A DNA stretch of 64,000 nt from Microterricola viridarii (lineage in GTDB: Bacteria > Actinomycetota > Actinomycetes > Actinomycetales > Microbacteriaceae). The notes below the pieces were generated by a model. That model searched no databases and was not told the DNA's origin. It was given only the letters and a program-made list of their open reading frames with translations. The position numbers and the translations under genes are program-made. Shown here piece after piece: positions 35,414-42,761 of this stretch (positions within the stretch are counted from its first letter, which is position 1; each line of letters opens with the position of its first letter). Location: the NCBI RefSeq assembly GCF_900104895.1, contig NZ_LT629742.1, positions 1,798,001 to 1,862,000 on the forward strand, given 5' to 3'.

Positions 35414-35932
35414 TCAGGGGCGCTCGACCGGCCTAATGCCCTCATTCAGTTCGATCGGGTCGCTCGAGAAGCCGGCGGCAATCGCTGTTGCGGTCTCCCG
35501 CCAGGCGGTGAGCTCGGCGATGACGAGATGCGGCTGCTCCGTAGCGAGTGACGCTCGAGCAGCGTCGACGAGGTCCTGAGCGCACGTTGCCTGGTCCTCT
35601 GGAGACAGCTCCAGCATCCACTGGAACCGGTCAGTCATTCGTGATGCGAGAGTGCCCTCGTCGTCGAGTGTGACCGTGATGAGGCCCGCTGCCAATTGCA
35701 GCGGAGCATCGCGCTCGACCAGGAGCATCGTCCCGGCTCGATGGATGAGGTTGAAGCGGCGGCCGAGCTCAGGGCCGCCGGGAGTAGCGACTTCCACGAG
35801 CGTGTTGAACCGAATGACCTTTCCCGAGGCAGAGGGTGTCACCTCGCGCACTCGGTAGCCGGTTCCGTCGTACCTGGTGATCAGGTCACCGATTCGGACA
35901 TCGGCAGCGGGGAGGTGCGCGGCTTTGCTCAT
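35414..35932 (-). CDS. Hypothetical protein, paralogue of 37830
   Basis: The first 75 residues (MSKAAHLPAADVRIGDLITR, DGTGYRVREVTPSASGKVIR, PGGPELGRRFNL) are nearly the same as in the gene at 37830, so the two arose by duplication. The C-terminal 95 residues differ and are helical (MTDRFQWMLELSPEDQATCA). The shared part looks like a small beta-barrel. A perfect 19-bp inverted repeat lies 125 bp upstream. No function is known. Confidence 0.65.
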   Translation of the reverse strand: MSKAAHLPAADVRIGDLITRYDGTGYRVREVTPSASGKVIRFNTLVEVATPGGPELGRRFNLIHRAGTMLLVERDAPLQLAAGLITVTLDDEGTLASRMTDRFQWMLELSPEDQATCAQDLVDAARASLATEQPHLVIAELTAWRETATAIAAGFSSDPIELNEGIRPVERP

Positions 35933-36056
35933 GCGCCAAGCATGCCCTGTCTTACGGGTGTCGTTCTGCGTTGAACCGGCGGGCGGCGCCCTTGGTCAGT
36001 GCCCACCAGACTTCAGGGCGCTGTCGGAGCCTGAGTGAAAGGGCTGTTGAGGGGTG

Positions 36057-36106
36057 CGCTTGATAAAGTTATCAAGGATGGGTTCCGTTGATAACTTTAT
36101 CAAGCG
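36057..36106. repeat. Perfect 19-bp inverted repeat made of two palindromes
   Basis: CGCTTGATAAAGTTATCAA at 36057-36075 is the exact reverse complement of 36088-36106, with a 12-bp spacer. Each arm contains its own 16-bp near-perfect palindrome (TTGATAA, two bases, TTATCAA). This double dyad is strikingly AT-rich for this genome. It lies downstream of the HAD gene and upstream of the 35414 gene, so it could be an operator, a recombination site or a terminator. Confidence 0.7.
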
Positions 36107-36140
36107 TGCGTCTGCCCTGAGTGGAGCGCAGTGCCGGGCG

Positions 36141-36947
36141 TCAGTCGAATGCCACGCGCGACTTGGTAACGAACCGCTCGAGGTCGATGCGGTAGACCAC
36201 GACGCCGTGCTCCGGGCACAGCCCCAAGGTCTGGCCACGTATCCAGCCTTCGAACGCAGGCAGCCGATCACCAAGGATTGCTCGGAGCTCGTCCGAGGTG
36301 ATGCCGAGGGTGCAAGCTCCGGTGTGGAACGACACAGCGAATCGCTCCATAGCGGCGACATCGTCCACGGTGAGCCCTACAGTCGGTGCCGGTTCGAACA
36401 TCAAGTTCGGCACAGCGAAGATCGGGTCTTCGTCGAAGTCCGACCAAGTGCGACCGATCGCGATCTCCTCATCGTCGGCCCAGATCCATGGCTGTCCTGT
36501 GGTCTCGATCCGGGCGCGGAGGGCCGTTCGTTTCCATTCCGCAGGTACAGCGCCGCGGTATCGCGGGGGCTTCTTGGCCAGCACGAATCCTCCCGACAAC
36601 TTCCCGTCGAGTGCCTGCTCGATGAACGCACGCACGTTCGGTCCCCAAGTGGTGAGCCAAGCGAGCTCGACGTTGTGGGTTCTGACGAACGCGTCGAGGG
36701 CGAGGATCACTTGAGGGTCGATGTCCACCCAGTACTTGTCGCCGTGGGCGGTGCGGATGTGACGGCGTTCAAAACCGTCAGCCGCAGGCGGCATCGCCTC
36801 CTGGAGCGACTGCCCGGTCCTGCGGTTGCGCTCCCACTGGTCAACGTCGATGGTGTTCAGCACGCCGTCGACGTCGACAGCGAGCAGGATTCCGGCGCCG
36901 GGGACTGCGTCTGAGGGCAGCAGAGTTTCATGCGGCAATTCGTTCAT
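36141..36947 (-). CDS. HAD-superfamily hydrolase-like protein
   Basis: This 268-residue protein has the HAD motif I LLAVDVDGVLN (DxDG), motif II ELAWLTTWGPN (Thr) and a late acidic motif IWADDEEIA. It therefore probably binds Mg and hydrolyses or transfers a phosphate. The C-terminal 80 residues form an extra domain (GITSDELRAILGDRL, CPEHGVVVYRIDLE). It follows the XRE regulator gene by about 110 bp on the same strand. The substrate is unknown. Confidence 0.75.
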   Translation of the reverse strand: MNELPHETLLPSDAVPGAGILLAVDVDGVLNTIDVDQWERNRRTGQSLQEAMPPAADGFERRHIRTAHGDKYWVDIDPQVILALDAFVRTHNVELAWLTTWGPNVRAFIEQALDGKLSGGFVLAKKPPRYRGAVPAEWKRTALRARIETTGQPWIWADDEEIAIGRTWSDFDEDPIFAVPNLMFEPAPTVGLTVDDVAAMERFAVSFHTGACTLGITSDELRAILGDRLPAFEGWIRGQTLGLCPEHGVVVYRIDLERFVTKSRVAFD

Positions 36948-37056
36948 GGTGCTTTCACCTCGCTTTCGGGGTGTGTGGCTGAGTGCCCGGGCTCAGCTCT
37001 ATGCGCGGCTGCCCGGATGGTCGATGTCGGGCTCTGTCTTCGAACTCGCCGAAGCT

Positions 37057-37722
37057 TCACGCAACCGTTCCAGCTGCTCGAGCGATCGCTTCGAGTCGTT
37101 CCTCCTCCGGAAGCACCCCAATGAAGGGTGACATCTGTCGCATCTCCTTCGCGTGTTCGTCGTCTGCAAGCATGACGTTGATGATGTCGCCGACCGAGGC
37201 ATGCGTGAGTTCGATCCACTCATCAAGGAGGGCGTGTGCTCCGCCCACCGCGTCTGGGCGCATGCGCTCGACCTGCTCGGGAACGCGCGATATGACCGCG
37301 TCACTATCTTCGATCAGGCGCTTCGCCACGGCCCGATGAAGCTCGTACGTGACGCGCTCGATGCGATGCTGGAACGGCGCGTTCGGTCGCGGACTCACGG
37401 ACCGACCAGCCGGAGCAGGCGCGAGCGGCTGGTCGGCCATTCCGATGTGCTCGTCCATCAGGGCTCGTCCTGCGGTCGAGTTCCAGGGGCTCGAGCTGGC
37501 GACAACCGTGTTGGCCATGCCAAGCGATGTGAGCACAGCGAGGAGCGAGTCGATCTTCGGGGTGCCAGTGCCGGTCTCGATGTTGCGGAGCGTCTCGCGG
37601 GTGACGTGGGCTCGGAGAGCGAGCTGTGAGGCGCTGAGCCCTTGGAGCTTGCGCCAGCGGGTGATGTTCGTGCCCAGTTCTTGGAGCATCCGGGTTCGTG
37701 CTGGTGAACGTCTCGCGACCAT
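37057..37722 (-). CDS. XRE-family helix-turn-helix regulator
   Basis: This 221-residue protein starts at ATG 37722 behind GGAGG. The N-terminal HTH is clear (NITRWRKLQGLSASQLALRA, VTRETLRNIETGTGTPKIDS). The C-terminal 120 residues are helical (AVAKRLIEDSDAVISRVPEQ, LLDEWIELTHASVGDIINVM), likely for dimerisation or partner binding. It may regulate the neighbouring HAD gene or the operon upstream. Confidence 0.82.
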   Translation of the reverse strand: MVARRSPARTRMLQELGTNITRWRKLQGLSASQLALRAHVTRETLRNIETGTGTPKIDSLLAVLTSLGMANTVVASSSPWNSTAGRALMDEHIGMADQPLAPAPAGRSVSPRPNAPFQHRIERVTYELHRAVAKRLIEDSDAVISRVPEQVERMRPDAVGGAHALLDEWIELTHASVGDIINVMLADDEHAKEMRQMSPFIGVLPEEERLEAIARAAGTVA

Positions 37723-37829
37723 GGGCGCACCTCCTAATTGATAGCTGTACCTGCCGAGAGTTGGTCAAGTTGTGCGGTTTAGCTACCTTCGTAGGCTGCG
37801 CCGACTTGCGGGGAACCTTGCCGGGGCGC

Positions 37830-38183
37830 TCAAACGTCGAGCTCTGAGAAGAGCTCATCCAGGCCGACGTGCTCTCCGTCATCCACGGCCTTTGCGTCAC
37901 GGAAGTCAGCGACGTCGCGCAGCATGTCCAGTTGTTCAAGAAGCTTGAAGTCCTCGGGACCGCGCTCGACCAGGAGCGTCGTCCCTGCTCGATGGCTGAG
38001 GTTGAAGCGGCGTCCGAGCTCGGGGCCGCCGGGCGCAGCGACTTCGACGAGGGTGCTGAACCGGATGACCTTTCCCGAGGCAGAGGGCGTCGCGTCGCGC
38101 ACCCGGTAGGCGGTACCGTCATGCCGGATGATCAGGTCACCGGCTAGGACGTCTACGGCGGGGAGGTGCGTGGCTTTGCTCAT
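37830..38183 (-). CDS. Hypothetical protein, paralogue of 35414, with antitoxin-like tail
   Basis: From ATG 38183 (117 residues) the first 75 residues match the protein at 35414. The tail (DFRDAKAVDDGEHVGLDELF) resembles the end of small antitoxins and also a segment in the gene at 38568 (YRAAKASDNGERISLGELLS). It is 34 bp downstream of the MbcA-like gene on the same strand and may belong to that operon. Confidence 0.62.
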   Translation of the reverse strand: MSKATHLPAVDVLAGDLIIRHDGTAYRVRDATPSASGKVIRFSTLVEVAAPGGPELGRRFNLSHRAGTTLLVERGPEDFKLLEQLDMLRDVADFRDAKAVDDGEHVGLDELFSELDV

Positions 38184-38217
38184 GCGTTCAGCATGCACTG
38201 TTTGCTCCGGCTCAGGA

Positions 38218-38568
38218 TCAGCCACTGAAGGAGTCGTCGACGAGGGCCTGAGCGGCGTTGCCGACTTCCTTGTACAGACCCTCGCGGATCGCGTTCACAG
38301 GCGTGTCGTAGTCGAGCCAAGGGTTGGCGCCGATGAACCAGAGGCGTGCGACATGCTCGCCCTCAGCCTCGTCGACCTTCTGCCATTGCTCATAGGCGAA
38401 CGCCAGTCGACGGACTGCCTCGGCGCGCGGCGCGGGGCCACCGTCCTTCGCCCACGTGTGGGAGATCTTGGTGTCCTTTGACCCGGCGAGAGTGGCGACA
38501 AGCGTGCCGCCGAGGGCGGCGTTAAGGCGTCGGGTGAGCTCGCGGACATCGAGTCGGTCGTCGGCCAC
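38218..38568 (-). CDS. MbcA/Xre-type antitoxin-like protein
   Basis: This 116-residue protein begins MADDRLDVRELTRRLNAALG and ends with a conserved block HVARLWFIGANPWLDYDTPV followed by NAIREGLYKEV. It has the size and C-terminal layout of antitoxins that pair with RES-type toxins, but no RES toxin gene is adjacent. GTG 38568 overlaps the previous stop by one base. Two truncated relics of the same block exist at 15130 and 30447. Confidence 0.65.
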   Translation of the reverse strand: MADDRLDVRELTRRLNAALGGTLVATLAGSKDTKISHTWAKDGGPAPRAEAVRRLAFAYEQWQKVDEAEGEHVARLWFIGANPWLDYDTPVNAIREGLYKEVGNAAQALVDDSFSG

Positions 38569-39116
38569 TACTCGCTCTCCAACGTCGACGCTTGAATCAA
38601 GATGCCGCCGCGGAGGAACTCGACTGGGACCTGGGCTAAATCAACCGGGGAGTTGTAGCGACTAAACGGCGGCACCCAGGGAGTCTGCTGGTTGCCGTTC
38701 CTATTGCTTACCCAGTCGGGGATCGGGAGCGAGCCAGAGTTGAGACGGTACGCGCAGAGCGCGGCGATCGCGGTGTCCCAGCGCGCCGACCCAGTCGGGG
38801 CCGGCTCGGTTAGCGTGAAACTGAATCGAGTTGCGCCGGATTCAGCTGCGAGGTTTTCGTCGAGCTGGATGAAGCGGCGGAATGCCGTGCCGTCACTGTC
38901 GACGTCGGCGCGCACGAGAGCCGCGGCAATCTCCGATGCGATGAGTGCCGCGTCGCCGGGCATTGTGGGCGCATCGCGCTCAGAAAGAAGTTCGCCCAGG
39001 CTGATCCGCTCGCCGTTATCTGATGCTTTGGCTGCGCGGTACGCAGCGACGTCGAGGTGTATTTCCCGCGGTTCGGATGAGGAATCGATCACCTCAGAGA
39101 GTTCCGGCTCAGCCAT
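38568..39116 (-). CDS. Unrecognised 182-residue protein of the phosphoesterase operon
   Basis: ATG 39116 lies inside the end of the phosphoesterase gene (8-bp overlap), and the stop touches the next gene's GTG. The N-terminal part contains VAAYRAAKASDNGERISLGE, an antitoxin-like segment. The remainder includes RRFIQLDENLAAESGATRFS and ends PVEFLRGGILIQASTLESE. It is soluble. Tight coupling on both sides implies a joint function. Confidence 0.6.
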   Translation of the reverse strand: MAEPELSEVIDSSSEPREIHLDVAAYRAAKASDNGERISLGELLSERDAPTMPGDAALIASEIAAALVRADVDSDGTAFRRFIQLDENLAAESGATRFSFTLTEPAPTGSARWDTAIAALCAYRLNSGSLPIPDWVSNRNGNQQTPWVPPFSRYNSPVDLAQVPVEFLRGGILIQASTLESE

Positions 39117-40056
39117 CTTTTTCCTCGATCTTTGGTCTTGTCATGAACTGGGTCTCCCAGTCTCTTGTGCGCCGAACACCTGGCGGCTTCGGTGCACCAT
39201 TCAGCCATTGCCAGTCCAGAGTCGACAGTTCAAGGAGAGCGAGATTCTTGGCCTGGCCGTCACGCCCGAGCGAAACCACCTGCTGGCCAGAGACGAGTCT
39301 GGTCGCATCTGCAACATGCATGTGGCCGTGAAACAGCAGCTTCGGTGCGACTTCTTCCCAGACGCGGGTGACGAGTGCACGCGACTGGATTGAGTACTCG
39401 AGCGCTTTTGGGCTCCAGCGCATCGGGTTGTTGCTGAGTACCAACTCTGTAGCTGGGGTGCCCCCGTCGATCGTTTCATGCGTGAGTAGGACATCTACAG
39501 GACCACCGCTGATGGCATGCAGTACGTCCTGTTCCGTCGGCAACTCACCGGGGAACCAGTCGATACCCGGTTTCCGCAAATCGAAGTCGACGGAGGCTGC
39601 ACCGCCGAATGAAACGAGTATCCGGTTGCCAATCTCGAATCGGTAGCCGCGGGGGAGCACCTCAACTGTCGTGCTCAGCTCTACCGGCTTGCCCGGCTGC
39701 GCACTGAACTCTCTGTCGAGCCAATCCCAGTCCTCATGGTTCCCTGGGGTTACCAGTACCCGGGCAATCCCTGCCCTGTCGCACCAGAAGTCAATGGCGT
39801 CGAGGTATTTGCGACCTCGCACGCCGGACCAGATGCCGAAATCGCCAGCGTGCAAGATCGTTCTGACGCCCGAGGTCTCGCGGGCAATCGACGGGATTGC
39901 TTTGCCGATCCAGTCGGTGTTGCCGTGCCAGTCGCCCGCCATCACCACATGAGTTTCGTCGTTCGAGAACGGCAGGGCTGTGGATTGCAGCCTGTTGCTC
40001 AAGAGTTTCTGCTCATGCATGGGCCAACCCTCGTTCAACCAGATTCCTGCGGCCAC
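39109..40056 (-). CDS. Calcineurin-like metallophosphoesterase
   Basis: This 315-residue protein has the full set of metal-binding motifs: MAGDWHGN, LHAGDFG, TPGNHEDW, LLTHE and FHGHMHV. It should hydrolyse phosphodiesters or phosphomonoesters with two metal ions. GTG 40056 begins three bases after the stop of the preceding gene and follows AGAGGA; ATG 40020 is an alternative. It sits in the middle of a four-gene overlapping operon with unknown and antitoxin-like proteins. Confidence 0.87.
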   Translation of the reverse strand: MAAGIWLNEGWPMHEQKLLSNRLQSTALPFSNDETHVVMAGDWHGNTDWIGKAIPSIARETSGVRTILHAGDFGIWSGVRGRKYLDAIDFWCDRAGIARVLVTPGNHEDWDWLDREFSAQPGKPVELSTTVEVLPRGYRFEIGNRILVSFGGAASVDFDLRKPGIDWFPGELPTEQDVLHAISGGPVDVLLTHETIDGGTPATELVLSNNPMRWSPKALEYSIQSRALVTRVWEEVAPKLLFHGHMHVADATRLVSGQQVVSLGRDGQAKNLALLELSTLDWQWLNGAPKPPGVRRTRDWETQFMTRPKIEEKDG

Positions 40057-40058
40057 GC

Positions 40059-40940
40059 TTAGGTCCTCTTCGCAAAGGACCAGGAATCGCGCGAGGGCCG
40101 CGGATGGTGCTCGAGCCGAACCTCAACGGAGTGGCCGCTATCGGGCATCGAGAGTTCAAAATAGGCCCTCCCTGAGTCTCCGCGTGGTGCTTCGAAGCGA
40201 TCGAGGGTGAGTTGCGGTGTGAGGTGCTTGGACATCAACTCAGTCCTCAGGAACTCGGCTTGTTCTTTGGTGACTTTTTGCTCAAATGCGATTTCGATTG
40301 CGTGGCTTGATGGCCACGCTGTTCGCCAAGTGTGGGCACTCCAAGCACCTGCAGCCCGAAAGATGCCGAGCCGTCTGAGCATTTCACTTTCGATATCTAA
40401 CCCGAGGGAGAGCGGATACCTCTTCTCGAAGTCGAGCTCTTGACGAGACCAGGAGTCAGGGTGGATGTCACCTAGATAGAAGGTGTGATCGCGGGGAGCG
40501 ATATCGAGGTCGCTTGGTCGTACTCTTGCAAGAATTAGCTCCGCTGAAATGCCTGGACGGTATAGACGTGTCCCTGCCGGGTGAGCGCTCATTCGAAGGC
40601 CAGGGATACCGTAAATTTCGACGTCGGACGGAGGCTCTGGCGTTGATTCGTCAACGAATTTGGGAAGGATGAGCTCGCCGACATCGCCAAGTCGAGTATC
40701 TCGGCCAAGGTGAACGGTCAGACTCGAATGGCGTGGTTCGACGCTGACGATTCCGGACGAGGATTCCTGCTCTGGAGCGGGCTCGTACCAGAGTGTACCG
40801 AGCGTGCGGAGAAAGAGGCTCTCGAGCTCTCGCTGGGCAGAGGTCGGTTCCACATAGGGTGACTCAAGGGCAACTTGATAGCTCTGGCCAGTGGCCTTCG
40901 CGCGGATCCGTACGGCACGAGTTCGTTCGGTCTGAGACAT
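40059..40940 (-). CDS. Unrecognised 293-residue protein leading the phosphoesterase operon
   Basis: It begins MSQTERTRAVRIRAKATGQS and has no signal peptide or membrane segment. It is beta-rich (SSLTVHLGRDTRLGDVGELI, GIPGLRMSAHPAGTRLYRPG) with a conserved-looking stretch DHTFYLGDIHPDSWSRQELD. It is the first gene of the operon, two bases before the phosphoesterase start. No family was recognised. Confidence 0.6.
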   Translation of the reverse strand: MSQTERTRAVRIRAKATGQSYQVALESPYVEPTSAQRELESLFLRTLGTLWYEPAPEQESSSGIVSVEPRHSSLTVHLGRDTRLGDVGELILPKFVDESTPEPPSDVEIYGIPGLRMSAHPAGTRLYRPGISAELILARVRPSDLDIAPRDHTFYLGDIHPDSWSRQELDFEKRYPLSLGLDIESEMLRRLGIFRAAGAWSAHTWRTAWPSSHAIEIAFEQKVTKEQAEFLRTELMSKHLTPQLTLDRFEAPRGDSGRAYFELSMPDSGHSVEVRLEHHPRPSRDSWSFAKRT

Positions 40941-41143
40941 GACGCTCCTAAGTGCATAATCTGCCGACTCAGCATGCTTAGGGCGTTGGAATTCAGAACG
41001 AGAAGTGGTGACGCGAGTGCGAGCTGGAGCGCTGCTCCTTCGAGGTTGAGAGATCTAGTCGGAGATCCTCACCGCAGGGCATTCACTACGCGACCCTTGC
41101 ACGATCATACATCTAGCCTGCGGTCAGGCTTGGTTGGGATTGC

Positions 41144-41734
41144 TCACCAGTCATCAGACTCAATAAGCTGCGTCACCTCGTTGACGTCGCCTCCGTCGCG
41201 CAGCCATTCGACCGGAGTCTTGCGCCCCTCGGCGACGAGGCTTGACTGGGGTGTCGCCACGAATGCAGCAGCAATTTGCCAATGCCATCGCGGAGAGATG
41301 ACGCTGAAGATTTTGGTGAGACCGGGAAGGAGATTGGTGGGCGACGCGGCGTGGAACTGCCAAGTGGGGAAGCGAAGCCGACCTGATATTTCGACCGCGT
41401 ACAGGCGACCTGCGGAAACGGCAGCGCGAACGGCGTCTTCGTTCCAGCCCAGGAAGTCGGTGACGGTCTCCATCGACTCGGTTTCGAAAAGCGCCAACAG
41501 TCGACCCTCAGCGGCGCCAAGTTGCAAGCTTCCTCGGTTCACCGATGCCGAAGTCTCGGCCCACTCTTCGGTAGTAAATGCGCCCGATTCGATCAGGAAG
41601 CGCACTTCGTTCTCGGTGAGTTTTTGCATCGACATGGGCGCCATCGCAAGAAGCATGTCAGTGAGGGCGTTCACGATGAAGGTCGAGTCGCGCCCCCGGA
41701 CGGGATACCGCTTCTCCAAAGCGGCGCAGGTCAC
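41144..41734 (-). CDS. Antitoxin-like protein (Xre/MbcA-type C-terminal region)
   Basis: This protein of up to 196 residues contains NEVRFLIESGAFTTEEWAET, then TDFLGWNEDAVRAAVSAGRL with the look of an HTH. A C-terminal region GRLRFPTWQFHAASPTNLLP and TPVEWLRDGGDVNEVTQLIE resembles MbcA/ParS-like antitoxin ends. The GTG start at 41734 lacks a clear ribosome-binding site; internal ATGs near 41656 are possible. No toxin gene adjoins it. Confidence 0.6.
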   Translation of the reverse strand: MTCAALEKRYPVRGRDSTFIVNALTDMLLAMAPMSMQKLTENEVRFLIESGAFTTEEWAETSASVNRGSLQLGAAEGRLLALFETESMETVTDFLGWNEDAVRAAVSAGRLYAVEISGRLRFPTWQFHAASPTNLLPGLTKIFSVISPRWHWQIAAAFVATPQSSLVAEGRKTPVEWLRDGGDVNEVTQLIESDDW

Positions 41735-41966
41735 CGTCCGAGACCTGCTGGCCGGGTCCTCCTTCGATGCCGTCAGAGGTGGGTGACGTAAGGCTCATGA
41801 GCAGCAGACTAGAGCAGCTTTCTCCGCCCTGATGTTGGCGTGCAAACGAGCCGCAGGGACGTTCTCTGCGTTTCCGAGCTGCAGCTTTTGCTCAGAGACG
41901 AGGAGATATGGCTTCGGGCCGCACGTCTCTTGGAGCTCCATTTTTGAGACTTCGCTCCCAACGGAT

Positions 41967-42275
41967 TCACAGGTTGCTGCTGGCCGCGGTGCCCGGCGGC
42001 AGTTCGTCGAGGATTCGCCCGACGGCCTTCCGCTGTCGAGGTGTCATCTCGTCGATGCTGCGCTTCTCGATCGCGATCGCCCACCACACAGTGTTCTTGA
42101 TGGTGCAATTTGGGCAGGTGCGTGGAGAGACCACACCCCAAGTTCCCATGTTTGGAGGGAAGTCCCAGCCTGCCTCATAGGCGCGTTGCGACTCGAGCAA
42201 TTCTTCACGTCCACACGACTCGCACCAATGCACGAATGCGTCGGTCGGGGAGTCAGAATTGCGGGCAGGGTTCAT
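41967..42275 (-). CDS. Small zinc-ribbon-like protein
   Basis: This 102-residue protein has CESCGREE near the N-terminus and CPNCTIKNT in the middle, a four-Cys zinc-ribbon arrangement. A helical C-terminus follows (KRSIDEMTPRQRKAVGRILD). It is likely a small DNA- or protein-binding factor. The function is unknown. Confidence 0.6.
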   Translation of the reverse strand: MNPARNSDSPTDAFVHWCESCGREELLESQRAYEAGWDFPPNMGTWGVVSPRTCPNCTIKNTVWWAIAIEKRSIDEMTPRQRKAVGRILDELPPGTAASSNL

Positions 42276-42544
42276 GCCTCTGACCTTAGTCGTGCCTTTC
42301 GCGATGCCAGCTGAGGAACGGTTAGAACGTGACAGATCGGCGACTGCGCAGAGCAGTCAGCCGTAGGACGGCATCAGTCGATGATTCGTTTCTGCCCGAA
42401 TTGCCCTGACAGTTGCAAGCACGGGGCCACGAGGTGCAGGTTCAACGCGGCGCTAGGGTCACGCTGGTGGGTGCTGTCGCTGACTCCGACCAGGAAGTCC
42501 GCATCGCCGAAGTCGCGAGCCGCATTGCAAGCCAAGGCAGGCAG

Positions 42545-42607
42545 GGCAAGCAAGGCAAGCAAGGCAAGCAAGGCAAGCAAGGCAAGCAAGGCAAGCAAGG
42601 CAAGCAA
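42545..42607. repeat. Seven tandem copies of a 9-bp unit
   Basis: GGCAAGCAA is repeated exactly seven times, with degenerate copies just before. In protein terms it would read as Ala/Leu or Lys/Gln/Gly repeats, but no gene is supported here. The flanking 42276-42544 has no convincing gene. The array is probably a variable-number repeat between the relaxase end and the zinc-ribbon gene. Confidence 0.85.
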
Positions 42608-42761
42608 GGCTTGTGTTCTTGCGCCCAATTCGGTCGTGGTCGTGGGGCAGGGCCCATCACCGCGCAGTCGGTGCCCGATGTATTTGCGACGACGCTCTGG
42701 GCCGCCTGCGCGGCGACGATGCGCACGCAGGCCTCACCCCGATGCCGATCCGTGGCAGGCG

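Noticed and set aside
36054-36914. Plus-strand 286-codon frame across the HAD gene
   Set aside because: It is antisense to a gene with clear HAD motifs and begins inside the inverted repeat.
42545-42607. Possible CRISPR array
   Set aside because: The units are 9 bp and directly tandem without spacers, and no cas gene is present.
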